A DNA stretch of 64,000 bases, from assembly GCF_001659605.2 (NCBI RefSeq), contig NC_035174.2, positions 3,784,389 to 3,848,388 of the forward strand, given 5' to 3'. The position numbers were made by a program, and so were the translations under genes. The DNA comes from Manihot esculenta (taxonomy: Eukaryota; Streptophyta; Magnoliopsida; Malpighiales; Euphorbiaceae). The notes under the pieces were generated by a model that was given only the letters and a program-made list of their open reading frames with translations, did no database searches and was not told the DNA's origin. Shown here piece by piece: positions 12,560 to 23,996 of the stretch. Every line of letters starts with the position of its first letter. The first letter of the stretch is position 1.

Positions 12560-14440
12560 AACTCCAGCACTTCTCCTATGTACCCCTGGTGGAATGTTCT
12601 TGCATACTTGTCCAAGAATGTTTTTGCAGTGACAGGCTTGAGCCGGTCTCACAACTAAGTCGCTTTGTGATACGGGCCAGGCCCACCGTTCACCCCATGG
12701 TTTAATTATTCGATTTGTTGACCTAATGTCACAAAATAAGGTACAACTGCACATGAAATTTGTAAGAAATTTTAATAATAAACTACATATTTTTTATAGT
12801 ACGAAGAAGTGAGACAGAATAATATGAATTTTTTTAATTAAAAATTTTAAATTTAAATATGATAGAATATTTTTAAAATTTGAGAGAGATCGGTATGGCT
12901 ACATGAACATGTACTTACTTTTAATTATTTATATATGAATGAATTCAACGGGATGCACAGTACATGAGAGCCAACTTTTGCTGAACTCCCCACCCCAACT
13001 GCTACGTACGAACCCTAAAACGCTTGAGAATTGCGATAAAAGCTAGAGTAGCCGTTGAGGGGGAGAGTTCAGAGAAAGTTAGATCTCCAAAAATCTTCAT
13101 AGGTGGAGCTGCTTTGATAAAGAAAGAGTTAATAGTAGTATTTATACACACTCGAGGGAAAATGACGCCTTGCGTTTTCCAAATTCTTCTCTCTTTTCTG
13201 CTGTTTGAATTGGTACTTCTGTATAATCAAGACAAAGATTCTGACCCTCCCAAGATTGTTTATGAAGCAATGGAGGAAACTTCGTGAACATTTTCTAAAA
13301 TATTGGAGAAAGTCTTGGAGGCTGAAAAAGAAAGGAAAGGAAAGATTTGTTTAAACTTAGCAGTGTCTTTGAAGGCTTGAGAGAGATTTATTCAAATTTC
13401 ACCATTAGCAAGGGATCTGCTACCCCTGAACCTGTGGGATATACATTATTGGCTGAAAGGCCTAACTAAGGTGGTTTTAGTCTGAAAAATTTAAAGAAAA
13501 AAGGACAAAAAACATCATTAATTTCGATAAATGTGTATACCAGAATGGCACAAATCTTAATCATAAACTAAAGAAATTATGTGCAACACTCCCCGTGCAA
13601 GAATGATAATGACTCTTAACCATCTCAAGGGCTATTTTATATATGTATACAGATACACACACGCCCGTGAGACAATGTTAATTTGCTTGGGGCGTCAAGA
13701 ACAATTCTCCATTCAATAACAGATATTCCACTTCTTAGCTTTCGACGTCAACCATATTTTGCTTTCATGAATTGACGGCGACGTCAAAGTGGGCTAGCTA
13801 CTCGCCTTAATAGTGTGACAAATTGATCTTACCAGGGAATTTCCACAAGGATGCTTCACTTGTCTGTTCCAGGATTTGCAATTTTAGGCTTGTGCAGCCA
13901 GGCTGATGAGGTAAGTGATGAAATGGCCTGTGACGCACTTGATCAACTGCTTCTCTATCTGCAGAGACTCCAAGTTGATTAAATGACGGATATTAGTAAT
14001 GTTTGGTATCTGTTAGTGTAAAAAAACAGATTGAACTCTGTGATACTAGCAATAGGAATTTGATGCATGGCGACTGAACATATGAAGTACGATTAATGAA
14101 GCTTACTGTCGTTTAATTAATGGCTTCTAACTTTACGACATAGGAGTTCACATAGTCTGATTTGCCGTCGAAACTTGAGAAAAGTTCCTTAAAAATTATT
14201 AGATATTTCCTACTGACTCATAAATTTTATCTTTTTTTTTTATAAAATTATAGTACACTTTTTTTTATAAATAAATTAACTATTATAATCTTATTTAATT
14301 TTATATTATTTTCAAAAAAATTTTTAAAATATTTGTTAATGTTTAATAAAATTTAATATCTAGATAAATATAATTAGAAAGTTAATAAAAAAATTATATT
14401 TTTTAATATATGTGAAAAAATAAAATGAATAAAAATTATG
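12560..14440. other. Intergenic DNA without a supported gene
   Basis: Mixed-composition DNA with short open frames only. The longest (13024-13287, plus) shows no family motif. A 43-codon ATG frame at 13851-13982 on the plus strand has an alternative minus-strand reading of similar length; neither is recognised. From 14200 to 14430 the DNA is almost pure AT. Confidence 0.5.
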
Positions 14441-14541
14441 GGAGGTATGTGTATAAAAAGTGCAAGCACCATCAAAGAAAGAAGATTTCTTCATGAAGGG
14501 ATTGAACTTCATGCATGCATTAGATCATGGGGAGTAGGCCT

Positions 14542-14616
14542 TCAATCTCCCGCAAAGGCCTCCAACATTTCCATAGCCTGGGATATTGGAAGTTGGAACC
14601 CTTTGAGGGAGATTGA
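14542..14616. ncRNA. MIR477-like microRNA precursor hairpin
   Basis: Positions 14542-14566 pair with 14592-14616 in a stem of 25 positions with only three mismatches (552/606, 559/599, 560/598), followed by further imperfect pairing and a loop near 14574-14584. The plus-strand 5' arm (14545-14565) begins ATCTCCCGCAAAGG. The minus-strand 5' arm (14613-14593) begins ATCTCCCTCAAAGG and ends TTCCAA. I recall the plant miR477 mature sequence as 21 nt starting ATCTCCCTCAAAGGC and ending TTCCAA, so the minus reading differs at one base and the plus reading at two. However, extra pairs below and above the stem (534/624, 537/621, 569/589) are G-U wobbles only if the plus strand is transcribed. Strand is therefore left open. 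Targets cannot be judged from this window. Confidence 0.6.
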
Positions 14617-14779
14617 CAGCTTCTGCACCCGTGTATTCTTGTCCGTCTCACTGTATCTAGCTATACCAAACTACCAATCTTCAATATGTTTATATAGGCT
14701 CAATTGCTCAGTTGATGGAAATTTCTGGTCGAATCCTCCGTACGACAACCTAGTTATTTGTTTTATATTACTGCAATAA

Positions 14780-16981
14780 AAGTCTGGGTGATGCAGTTTA
14801 TTGGTTAATATTCTTCAATAAGCAAAAGCATGCAGTATATGCCATCTTCTGTATACTTTTGGAAGATGATAAAGACAGATCCCTAATCCTCATTCTCCAC
14901 TACAAAGGTCAAGAGAATAATTAACGGGAAATTCAACCTTCCAAGGATACTGAAGCTCATTGTTTATCAAAACCACAAGTATCCGATCAATCTTTCCATA
15001 GTACAAGTGATTGAACTCCTCTAGCTAGCAGATTCTAAATCATATATATGAGCAATCAAAACGAATAACTGGTACAGGTATTTGAAAATTAAGCTGCTGC
15101 TGGAACCAAAGGTGGTCCTGCATGAGCTGACTTAGTGGACACTAGGAATCTGGCACGCAGAAGTAAGGATGCCTTGTTTTTCTGCATGCATCATCTAGGA
15201 AATGCATTAATTATAAAGTAGTGCAAAAGCTTTGCTAAAAGCTAATGGATATCGAATATAAAAACCAAAACCCTTATTTCCAGCCATGTAAAACAGCGAG
15301 CTCTGCACCACTAAAGGTGGAAAAAAAAACTTCCTTTATATATCAAATGTTCTGTAGAATATATTTAGCGCACCATATCTTCTCAAAGTATGAATTTGAA
15401 ATTGTCTGATTCTCCTCGTGCATGATCAGGCACTGATGATTCTGGAATTCAGTTTCAAAATTACTATCCAATTATAACAGTCAGACTGAAGTTGTTAATC
15501 TGGAGAAGTTTATATAGGATTTGTTTGGCATTGTGGTTATAAATATATTAAAAATATAAACTTTTTGATGTATTAATCAGAAGGTATTAACAGTTAATCA
15601 AACAAAAGGCATAATATTTTCATGTCTAGACTAGATCTACATGCAGTCTGTATATCTTTCCAAAAGCAAAAACAAAAGAAGCATTATGTCATTTTCGCAT
15701 CTGATTTTCTGAGAGTCAATTTGGATATTGCCTGGCCCTACTGATCAGGAGCATAGATTCATAACTATCCAAGCATTTGATTCTTAACAGATTGAAAAAT
15801 ATCCACTTTGTCCTGTCAATTGCACTTTGGTCAATGAAAAATATCCACTTGAGATTGTCTGTTCCCGTCTCATCTTCTCAAGAGGCGAAGGAAGATGATC
15901 GCCCCGGTGCAAATAAGCAAGAAAGAAGACCCCTCAACGACTGCATGAGAGTGGCTCTATGCTTCTTCCTCCTTTTTGTTGTCTTTTGAGGGACAGTTGA
16001 GTTTTAGCGTTTATCTTCTTCCTGGATGTTGGCCGGTGGTTAGTTTGCTGGGGTCCAGATAGTTGTCCTTGAAGACAGGAGCATGTCCATCTTCAACTCA
16101 ATGAATGCAGCCTGCGAATGGGTTGTTTGGTGTTTTGATTGTTGTTTTCTCTTCTTGGATTGAATCAAAGCAGCATCTAATTAGCACTCTTCATCTCACA
16201 AATATACACTATATTCTATTTGATATAATGAAAATTTTAAAAAATATTAATTTTAAGAATAATTTAATGATATAATCTATTTTAATGGGTAATATCAATA
16301 GACAATATAATAAAAAATATTAAATAAAATTTATTAATTTAACTATGTTAATTGTATTTAAAAGAAAAATAAAAGTAAATATGTAACTATTTGATGAAAA
16401 TACCAGTAATATAATGTTTATAAAATAATAATAATCTAATCAATATTTTAGCTAGTGGTTTAGTTTAGGAGAATGGTTTTCCGTACTGAATAAACTATGT
16501 AATTTAGTTAATGTGCATTAATTTTTATAATTTTAAATATTCATAAATTAAGCTCAAATATGAAAAATATCACTAGTACTTATTTAATCACTATAATTTT
16601 ATGTATTATAATAATTTAGTTCATATAATTTAAATATATATAATAAATTAATTTTTTAAAATAAAATTTTAATTACGTTAATAAGATTAAAATGTAATTT
16701 CCCTAAAAATATACAAACTAAATTGTATTATTCAAGCAATGGGCAATGGAAACCATCCTACAGCAGTCGGGGGAATTATTCAGGCGACTAGACAACTGTC
16801 TTCCGGCCAGCAAGAGATGAATTTTACGGCTGTGAGACGAGGAGGTAACCAGGCTGCGCATGCACGTTGTGAGTTGGGGTTGGGCAGAGGGCACTCTGTT
16901 TTTCAATCTGGCAAAACCTGTTCTGCGTTGATGCTCCTCAAACAAACATAGGCAAAATTAGTTGATTTTCCCCCCCAACCT
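14780..16981. other. Intergenic DNA upstream of the PPR-E gene
   Basis: No supported gene. About 14800-16150 is moderately AT-rich with short open frames only. About 16200-16730 is extremely AT-rich. The patch 16739-16951 has higher GC and short frames on both strands; one plus reading (FTAVRRGGNQAAHA) resembles the end of a LINE RNase H domain, but too weakly to annotate. The last 30 bases before 16982 are presumably 5' UTR. Confidence 0.5.
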
Positions 16982-18850
16982 ATGAGGAGCCTTCCGTCCG
17001 CTCTCAAGACTTGGAATCAAAATGTTCCAAAAGTTCTCCTTCCTCTTTCCCTCCTCTCAAACCCTAATAAATGCTTCTCGGAATTTATCAAACACCCAAG
17101 CCACTTCAATTGTATTCTATCTTATGCCATTGCTTCTGGTCTCTATAAAGACCCCTTCATATCAAGCAAACTCCTTTACTACTCTTTCTCTATCTGTCGT
17201 AATTTATCCTTTTCTCGCTCCCTTTTCTTCCAAATTCAAAACCCAAATATCTTTGCCTATAATTTCATGATTAAAGCCCATTCTCAGAGCTCAACCCCTA
17301 TAGAATCCATCATTCTGTATAATTTAATGCTGAGGAATGGCATTTTCCCTGATAACTACACTTTTCCCTTTATTCTTAAGGCCTGTGGGCATCTATTGCT
17401 TTTGAATAAAGGTCAGGAAGTGCATGCTTTGAGCCTTAAACTGGGCCTTGAATATGATATTTTTGTTCAAAATTCTTTGATTTCAATGTATTCGTCGTGT
17501 CGCAAAATTGAAATAGCACGTGGAGTTTTTTATTTGGTTCCAATTTTTATCAGGGATGTGGTCTCTTGGAATAGTATGATGTCTGGGTATGTACAGTGTG
17601 ATTGTAGTGGGGAAGCATTGAAGCTGTTTGGGAATTTGCTGGGTGAAAACTGTGCGAGATTTGATGAGGTTACGTTGATTAATGCACTCACTGCTTCTGG
17701 AAGGATGGGATTTCTTGATTTAGGGAAAGAACTTCATGGATTGATTATAGTAAATAGTTTTGTTTTAGATGTTTTTTTGGGTTCGTCTTTGATTGATATG
17801 TATGCAAAATGCGGGAAAATGGAGGATGCCAGGAAGGTTTTTGCTAAAATTCCTGATAGAAATCTGGTGTGCTGGACTTCTATGATTGTAGGTTATGTGA
17901 GGTTGGATATGTTTAAGGAAGCAATAGAGTTGTTTAGGGAAATACAACTTGCCAAGGTTGTTGCAGATGCAGCATTGGCTGCTTCTGTTATTTCTGCGTG
18001 TGGACATATGGGAGCACTGGAACAGGGAAGATGGCTGCATGCGTACTGTGAAAGGAATGGTATTGACATGAACCTCTCTGTGAGGAATGCCTTGATAGAT
18101 ATGTATTCAAAATGTGGAGAAATTGAAAAGGCTTGCCAGATTTTCAATGAGATGGTTAATAGAGATGTATTTTCATGGACCTCAATGATTTCTGGGCTTG
18201 CCATGAATGGGAAATCTGATGAAGCATTGGACCTGTTTGCTCAGATGGAAATGTCAAGTGATGTTAAGCCAAATGAGGTTACGTTCCTCGGTGTCTTGTC
18301 TGCTTGTAGTCATGGTGGTTTTGTGGTTAAGGGATTTCACTATTTTAAAGCCATGAGTCTTATTCATCATATTAAGCCACGTATTGAACATTATGGATGT
18401 ATGGTTGATCTTCTTGGCCGTGCTAACTTAATGGTTGAGGCTGAAAATTTCATCAGGGCAATGCCTGTTGAACCTGATGTGGTGACATGGCGATCCCTGC
18501 TGTTTGCTTGTAGAAGTCATGGGAATGCAGAACTAGCAGAGCTTGCAATCAACAAAATCGAGGAATTGGAGCCAAGAAGGTCTGAGGCACATGTTCTGTT
18601 GTCCCATGTATATGCTTCAGCTTCAAGGTGGGGTGATGTGAACAAAGTGCGGAAGTGTATGGCTCGTCAGAAAATACAGAAGAACCCTGGTTGCTCATTT
18701 GTTGAAATAAATGGTCTTGTTCATGAGTTCTTTGCTGAAGATAAATCATATAATCAAATCAATGTCTTATATGAGACAAATATGCAAATTCATAAAGTTT
18801 TACAATCAGAGGGACTTGAGTCAGACTTGTTGGACCATCAGCAACAATGA
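16982..18850 (+). CDS. Pentatricopeptide repeat protein, PLS class with E/E+ tail
   Basis: Organelle RNA-binding protein; PLS-class members mostly serve C-to-U RNA editing in mitochondria or plastids. A single exon of 622 codons starts at the ATG at 16982 and ends at 18850. Repeats begin after a poorly conserved N terminus of about 80 residues that probably holds the targeting peptide. Repeat signatures are clear: FAYNFMIKAHS, DVVSWNSMMSGYV, SLIDMYAKCGKMEDARKVF, ALIDMYSKCGEIEKACQIF, DVFSWTSMISGLAMNGKSDE and EVTFLGVLSACSHGG. After the repeats come the E motif (PDVVTWRSLLFACRSHGN through VLLSHVYASASRWGDV) and an E+ stretch (KNPGCSFVEINGLVHEFF). There is no DYW domain, so if it edits it needs a DYW partner. 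By position it is the likely counterpart of Arabidopsis At5g61800 (from memory). The target RNA is unknown. Confidence 0.93.
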   Translation: MRSLPSALKTWNQNVPKVLLPLSLLSNPNKCFSEFIKHPSHFNCILSYAIASGLYKDPFISSKLLYYSFSICRNLSFSRSLFFQIQNPNIFAYNFMIKAHSQSSTPIESIILYNLMLRNGIFPDNYTFPFILKACGHLLLLNKGQEVHALSLKLGLEYDIFVQNSLISMYSSCRKIEIARGVFYLVPIFIRDVVSWNSMMSGYVQCDCSGEALKLFGNLLGENCARFDEVTLINALTASGRMGFLDLGKELHGLIIVNSFVLDVFLGSSLIDMYAKCGKMEDARKVFAKIPDRNLVCWTSMIVGYVRLDMFKEAIELFREIQLAKVVADAALAASVISACGHMGALEQGRWLHAYCERNGIDMNLSVRNALIDMYSKCGEIEKACQIFNEMVNRDVFSWTSMISGLAMNGKSDEALDLFAQMEMSSDVKPNEVTFLGVLSACSHGGFVVKGFHYFKAMSLIHHIKPRIEHYGCMVDLLGRANLMVEAENFIRAMPVEPDVVTWRSLLFACRSHGNAELAELAINKIEELEPRRSEAHVLLSHVYASASRWGDVNKVRKCMARQKIQKNPGCSFVEINGLVHEFFAEDKSYNQINVLYETNMQIHKVLQSEGLESDLLDHQQQ

Positions 18851-19990
18851 AATTTAAAGCATTTGGATTTTGATAATTTGGTTTCCTGAACTGCATTGAC
18901 GATGGAGCTTTAGAAATAGAAGGTTTAGTTATCTGAGGAAGTGAATCGCAACAAGGCAGGCTGAGAATGCCCCTCAGGGCTCAGAGTATTTGAGGTCTAA
19001 AATTTGAAACTATTTCGAGCAAAAATCTTTGTATTTACGTTTCCTTATGGCATTGGGTTTTAGCTGAAGTGCTATGGATAAATGGTAACATGATGTGTTA
19101 CTTTAACAAATAAACCAAGTGGCGTGAGTTGGGGATGAAAGTTTGAGCATTCGAAGTTGAATGCAGGATCACATGAAATTGTCCGAAGCTGTTTATTAGG
19201 AGCAAAGCAGTCCTGAGATTGGAGTTAACTGGACAATGAGAAACCAAGCTAGAACTTCAAAAGCTTGGCCTTTTTATAGGGTAGATGGTGCCATGGAAGC
19301 GTCCTGGTGCAGAAGCCCTTTACGGGATTATAGTGAAGGCATTTTTACCTAAGCCGTAAGACATCATATTCGGTGGAGTGTGGAGGGCTAATGTGTTTCA
19401 ATCCTAATTTCCCCTGGAGTTGGTATAACTCATAATCGGCTCTAATCAATGGGAAGCCACTGGTGTAATTTAGTTTGAAGCCCACGGAAGCATTGCAGCA
19501 TCCTTGCATTATTGAACCCCCAAGTTGGGACTTATTTGAGATAATAGAGGGAGCGTCGGTTTACCTACAAGTGCATGAAATTGAGGGCTGTTCATGCTTC
19601 TATGATCTGAGAAAGTTTGAATTCAGTGCAGCTGTCTTGTGTCAACTCGGTGAGGTCTGCAGCTAACATCATAACACAGATGACTTTCAAGTGCTAAATA
19701 ACTGCTACTTTAATTGTTCATTGGTTTTCCAGTTCCTCTTGATATTTACGTTTACAAAAGGAATACTCGAGTCTTTTTGATGAAGTGAACTAGCCTTCCC
19801 ACTCGGTCTTTTTAATTACATAGCACATTTTAGTCCATTTTATTTGGAGGATATATCGTACTTTATTATAATTTGTACTTACAGATGATAAATTGTAATT
19901 AATTTCAGTAAGTTAGATGAAATTGGACCAGGACGATCTCACTTGAATTAAATTTGTTTTATTATAAAAAGATTAATCTGAGAACGAGAG
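18851..19990. other. 3' flank of the PPR gene
   Basis: Probable 3' UTR and intergenic DNA up to the tRNA gene. A 63-codon plus frame at 19475-19666 shows no family motif. Nothing else is supported. Confidence 0.5.
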
Positions 19991-20061
19991 GCGCATCTAG
20001 TGTAGTGGTATCATAGTACCCTCCCACGGTACTGACCGGGGTTCGATTCCCCGGATGCGCA
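19991..20061 (+). tRNA. trnG-CCC: tRNA-Gly, anticodon CCC
   Basis: Seventy-one bases fold as a full cloverleaf. The acceptor arms GCGCATC and GATGCGC pair over seven bases, followed by discriminator A. The anticodon stem GTACC/GGTAC closes the seven-base loop CTCCCAC, giving anticodon CCC, which reads GGG glycine codons. The T arm is CCGGG/CCCGG around TTCGATT and supplies the B box GGTTCGATTCC. A T5 run follows. No intron and no encoded CCA, as expected for a nuclear plant tRNA gene. Confidence 0.97.
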
Positions 20062-20063
20062 CG

Positions 20064-20068
20064 TTTTT
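20064..20068 (+). terminator. RNA polymerase III terminator of tRNA-Gly
   Basis: A run of five T begins three bases after the tRNA end, the usual polymerase III stop signal. Confidence 0.85.
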
Positions 20069-21105
20069 GATACAAAATAAGATTTTACTATATAATTTCT
20101 TGAAAATGAGAAAGTTTTACCATGGTAAAGTTTTTTGTTTTTCTTTTGGAAAATAAATTTGTTTCATTAATGGGATTTGTAGAATATAATTTAATTATAA
20201 ATATTAGTGAAATCCATACAAATAAATGGACCGGATATTTTATAAATAAAATTAAAGTTTAAAAAAATTAAATTAAAAAAGAGAGAGAGAAGCAGCTTTG
20301 CAATTGGTGGCGTGTGTATAGATTAAGAGTGGACTGGAGCCACGGAACGGAGTGTGGAAACTAAAGGGACACTGGTCCAGCATCAACATAGAGGACTCAT
20401 GAAGCGCCACGTCATCTGGACTTACTTTTCCTCGGCGTAGAATAATGGATTCGGCTACTATTACGTCAATTGTAGATAAGGACGTCCTGCATCATCTGCA
20501 TGCGTTTGATGACGTCCTTCGACCTAAGTCATCGCCTCTCGGCCCCTCACATCCAAGTTCTACAAATTAATTTCTTTTAAATAATTTTTTATATTGCATA
20601 ACACTATAATGTTTTATTATTTAAAGAAGAAAAAGTATTTCTAAAAATTTTACTCAAGTCGCAACTCCAAATTCAAAATTTTTAAAACGTAAAACAATCT
20701 TTCTCATCACTTGAAAGAGGGGAAAAAATATCTCATTGCCGTTTGTATTTGTTTTGATTTTTGCAAGTTCAATTTTAATTGATTTTTTTTTCTCCAATCT
20801 TGTCGGTGAGTCGTATGTATATGCATGAGAATATCGGAACATATACTCCGAATTCCATCTTTGATGGATTGTTTCTGTTTCTCAACCGAATTATACTTAA
20901 TTTGATCCAAATCCAAATTACTATTCCCCTATTACCATGTCTCCATCTTCAAGTGAGAAATTCATGGTAAAAGCAGTTCAAACTTAAGGAAGCAACATTC
21001 ATTTATTCAGAGGAGAGGTACAAAAGTGCTTGAAATGAAAATGAGAAGACAGATTGAATTTTTCGACATAAACTAATTTAGTGAAAGCAGAATGAGTAGC
21101 TGGGT
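20069..21105. other. Intergenic DNA with an ACGT-core cluster
   Basis: No gene. A GC-richer patch at about 20290-20560 contains four ACGT cores: CCACGTCA (20407-20414), TTACGTCAA (20461-20469), GGACGTCC (20480-20487) and TGACGTCC (20510-20517). These resemble bZIP binding sites, but no gene start follows closely; see findings. The rest is AT-rich, ending in the 3' UTR of the ESSS-like gene. Confidence 0.5.
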
Positions 21106-21699
21106 TCAGTGCTGGGTGCTGGGATCTATCCCAACTGACTTGAGAGTCACCGCCTGGGGAGTGTGAGCATAAACATCTTTGCGAATGGGATCAGGTGTCG
21201 ACTGAAATCCACTTTCAAACTCATGAATATGTGCAGCCTTCCTGAAAAAAGAGTTCCCAGTGAATTTATAGGCGTCATCCACCACTTTATCCGGGTAATC
21301 TACCTCAGGCATCGTCTCCCTTAGCTTCTTCTTCACCCGCACTGACGGCGAGTACATGAGATGCTGCTTCGCAATGTGCAGAGCCAGCGAGGCTTGTAAA
21401 AGTATCATCCCCAGGGCTACATATACGGGCACAAAGTCACCCTTCACTTTTACCTTACTCTTACTCTGCTCCTCCACAAGAGTGTGCCCATAACCAGTTG
21501 CTGAGACATATGCCCTCATTTTTGGTGAGGTTGAGGTGCCATATGTTGCGCATCCCCTCAAGCGATTCACCATTGATTTCCAGTAGTAACCCTGCAAATA
21601 TATAGCAGCCAAGAAAGAAGCTGGCCAGTCAATGCGATGTAATAATTAGCAAGAAAATCAAGTAATCTTTAAAGTACTTACAGTTATCCGGAACGCCAT
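21106..21699 (-). CDS. ESSS-like subunit of mitochondrial complex I (putative)
   Basis: Two exons, 21699-21682 and 21591-21106, separated by a 90-bp GT-AG intron, encode 167 residues. The first exon holds only six codons, so the true N terminus is MAFRITGYYWKSM; a longer reading starting in the intron is an artefact. One membrane segment is visible (FVPVYVALGMILLQASLAL, about residues 59-77), followed by a basic, hydrophilic tail with PDPIRKDVY and a VTLKSVGIDPS end. I recall this pattern (MAFR..GYWKSM, DFVPVYVALGMI, RKDV) from a pair of Arabidopsis proteins annotated as the ESSS subunit of NADH:ubiquinone oxidoreductase. That name is from memory and is the uncertain part; the gene model is firm. 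A role in the inner-membrane arm of complex I is inferred. Confidence 0.8.
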
Positions 21700-21779
21700 G
21701 ATCAGGATAGTGGAGGAGGAAGTATGCCTTTGTATAGGGCGGCAACTTTATCTCAAAGTAACTCGGGTGGAGAGATTCT

Positions 21780-23996
21780 TCGTTTGCTCAAGGGGCAGTT
21801 GGCTTTAGCTTAGTTATGTCCATGGAATTTATAGAAGGAAGCGGTGGGCAGAGATTCTGGAAGCGCGTATGCTACGTAGAAGCTTAAGGAATGCTTCTCA
21901 TTCGGGAATGTAAAGCTTCAAACTTCGTAAAGCCTCATAAAGTGGCACGTCATGTTCGCCCAGAAAAAGTCGTTTTTATCCACAAACCCCTCCAATTCCA
22001 CGCAAACATGTCACGGCCTGTTGATAGAGCTAGCCGCAATTTGCCCAAAGCCGAGACCAGCAATTTTGATTCAAAGATGCAGGCATTCAAACCAGACCTC
22101 AGATCTTCCGACCTCGGTTTCGATTAAGTTTTAGTTTGATTATATAATTTAACGGTTAAGTTTTTTAAATTAAATTATAATCTTAAATCAGATTGGATTA
22201 AATTAAACCAATCGATTATAGTCCCTCTTAAAATAAGCAAGGAGCAACAAAGGTAGTACATTTTATATTCATTTTTTTTAGATCTCAAGTTAAATCGATT
22301 TTTTTTTTTGCCAGAAGTTAAATCGGTTTAATTTTGATATTTTGAGCATGAACTATGAACTGAAGCGTACATGTATTCAAGTTCATTAACATCGTCGTCG
22401 CTTCTTTAATCAACCCAGACCTAGCAAATCAGCCATGCAAGCAAGCCCATAGTGGTTGAGCTCTCGACAGACCCCATAAAAAGATGCCACAGAAAAGCTT
22501 CTGGGCCTCATCTAGCAGTTACCCAAAGCTACATCCCACTAAAAACTCCAAAAGAGCCAACTGCCTAGTGCTACCAGAGTTCTTATTGCAAAAAATTAAA
22601 AAGAGAGAAGTTTCTCTCAAATTCTTTGTTTTGCTTTCCATCTGTTTTGTCAGCCGAGCTCATTTTCTCCCTTTTTTCTTCTCCTGCTCTGGAAGGGCAG
22701 GGAAAGGTGCTGATCTCTGGTCTAAATGTGGGTATGAGCCATGACCCTTCCCCATCCCATCTGATTTGGGTGTAAATAATTTGTCGAGTTTGCTTTGGTT
22801 TCTACATCTGTGGTACAGTGTAATCAGGGTGGTTTATGACTAAATAAGTGAGAAATTAAATTATCCAGTAAATGAAAAGAATCTAGTCATTCGGGATTAA
22901 CGCTTTTCTTAATAATTAAAAAGAAAAGAGTATATTACTAAAGCATGCAACACATTTTACATAAATATAATTTTCATCATCAGCAGCAGCAATAATAATA
23001 ATTAATAATAAAACTGTTTCCTTAATTTAAATTAAAACTTTTATTAAAAAATTCAATTGTTAAATTTAATAAAATCGAATTGAACTAGGATTAACATTGA
23101 AATAAAACCTTAATTTTATGGCTCTTCCATACCAAACGCTGGAGAGCTTTAGCCTAAAAGTGGCAGAGAGGCCGAGATGGGCTTTTCCAAGCAAATAAAA
23201 TGAGCAACATCCCGCATTAAACGACAACTCCACATGGAACCCGCCCATTAATACATCGGAACAATCCATATACAAGCACGCCAGATTATTATGTGCGTCT
23301 AACTAATAATCAGCTGTGTTAACCAGATTCTGGTTACTTGATCGTATGTAAGGCTAAACAAGCAGAATATAATTAAGCACAGACGATATGCATTATTAGT
23401 AAAGACAGTCAATAATATGACAGACTAGATGCAGCACAAATGCAACCTAAACCACTGATGTTGAGTAATAGAAGAATGCTATGAGAAACCGAAACCAACA
23501 GCTAGCTCAAAGTCTATTGCATGCTTTAGCATACGCTACATACTCTCTTCTCAATGTCAACAAATCACATAACTGCTGGCTAAAAAATAAAAAAATATAT
23601 ATTAGGCAGATGATAAAGGTGGCTGCATTTCCTCAACTTCAGGAAGTAATTAAAAACAAATAGTTGTCACCTTAGAGAATGTAGGTGCTACAGGTAAAGG
23701 TGTAGCAATATGTAAGGTAATGAAGAAGGCCCATCACCTCCAAAGTCTGAAAATATGATGTCATATAATCCTTGTTTCTCAACGCTACCTTCCAATAAGG
23801 TTCTAGAAAAAAAGCTCTTCGACTAACAAAACTTCGTGGCAATTCATGCAGGGGGATTTACGTCTATACTATAACTCAAAAATTGTCTTGCCTACTTGAC
23901 TAGCAATCCTATGTTTATTTTCGTCATTAACTACATATATGGAATATTTCTATACCTGAAATCAGTTCCCTAGCACATGAATACAGTGCTCCCCAG
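21780..23996. other. Intergenic DNA without a supported gene
   Basis: Promoter side of the ESSS-like gene, then AT-rich DNA. Short frames at 21891-22127, 22484-22744 and 23066-23275 show no family motif. The stretch above 23640 probably includes the 3' UTR of the carrier gene that follows on the minus strand. Confidence 0.5.

Noticed and set aside
13024..13287. 87-codon plus frame ending DSDPPKIVYEAMEETS
   Set aside because: No recognisable family, no splice partners and AT-rich surroundings; likely chance.
14438..14779. 113-codon open frame on the plus strand
   Set aside because: It overlaps the MIR477-like hairpin, has no family motif and lacks a coding-like composition.
16739..16951. Frames on both strands, one reading FTAVRRGGNQAAHA
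   Set aside because: It resembles the end of a LINE RNase H domain, but only about a dozen residues support this, too little to annotate.
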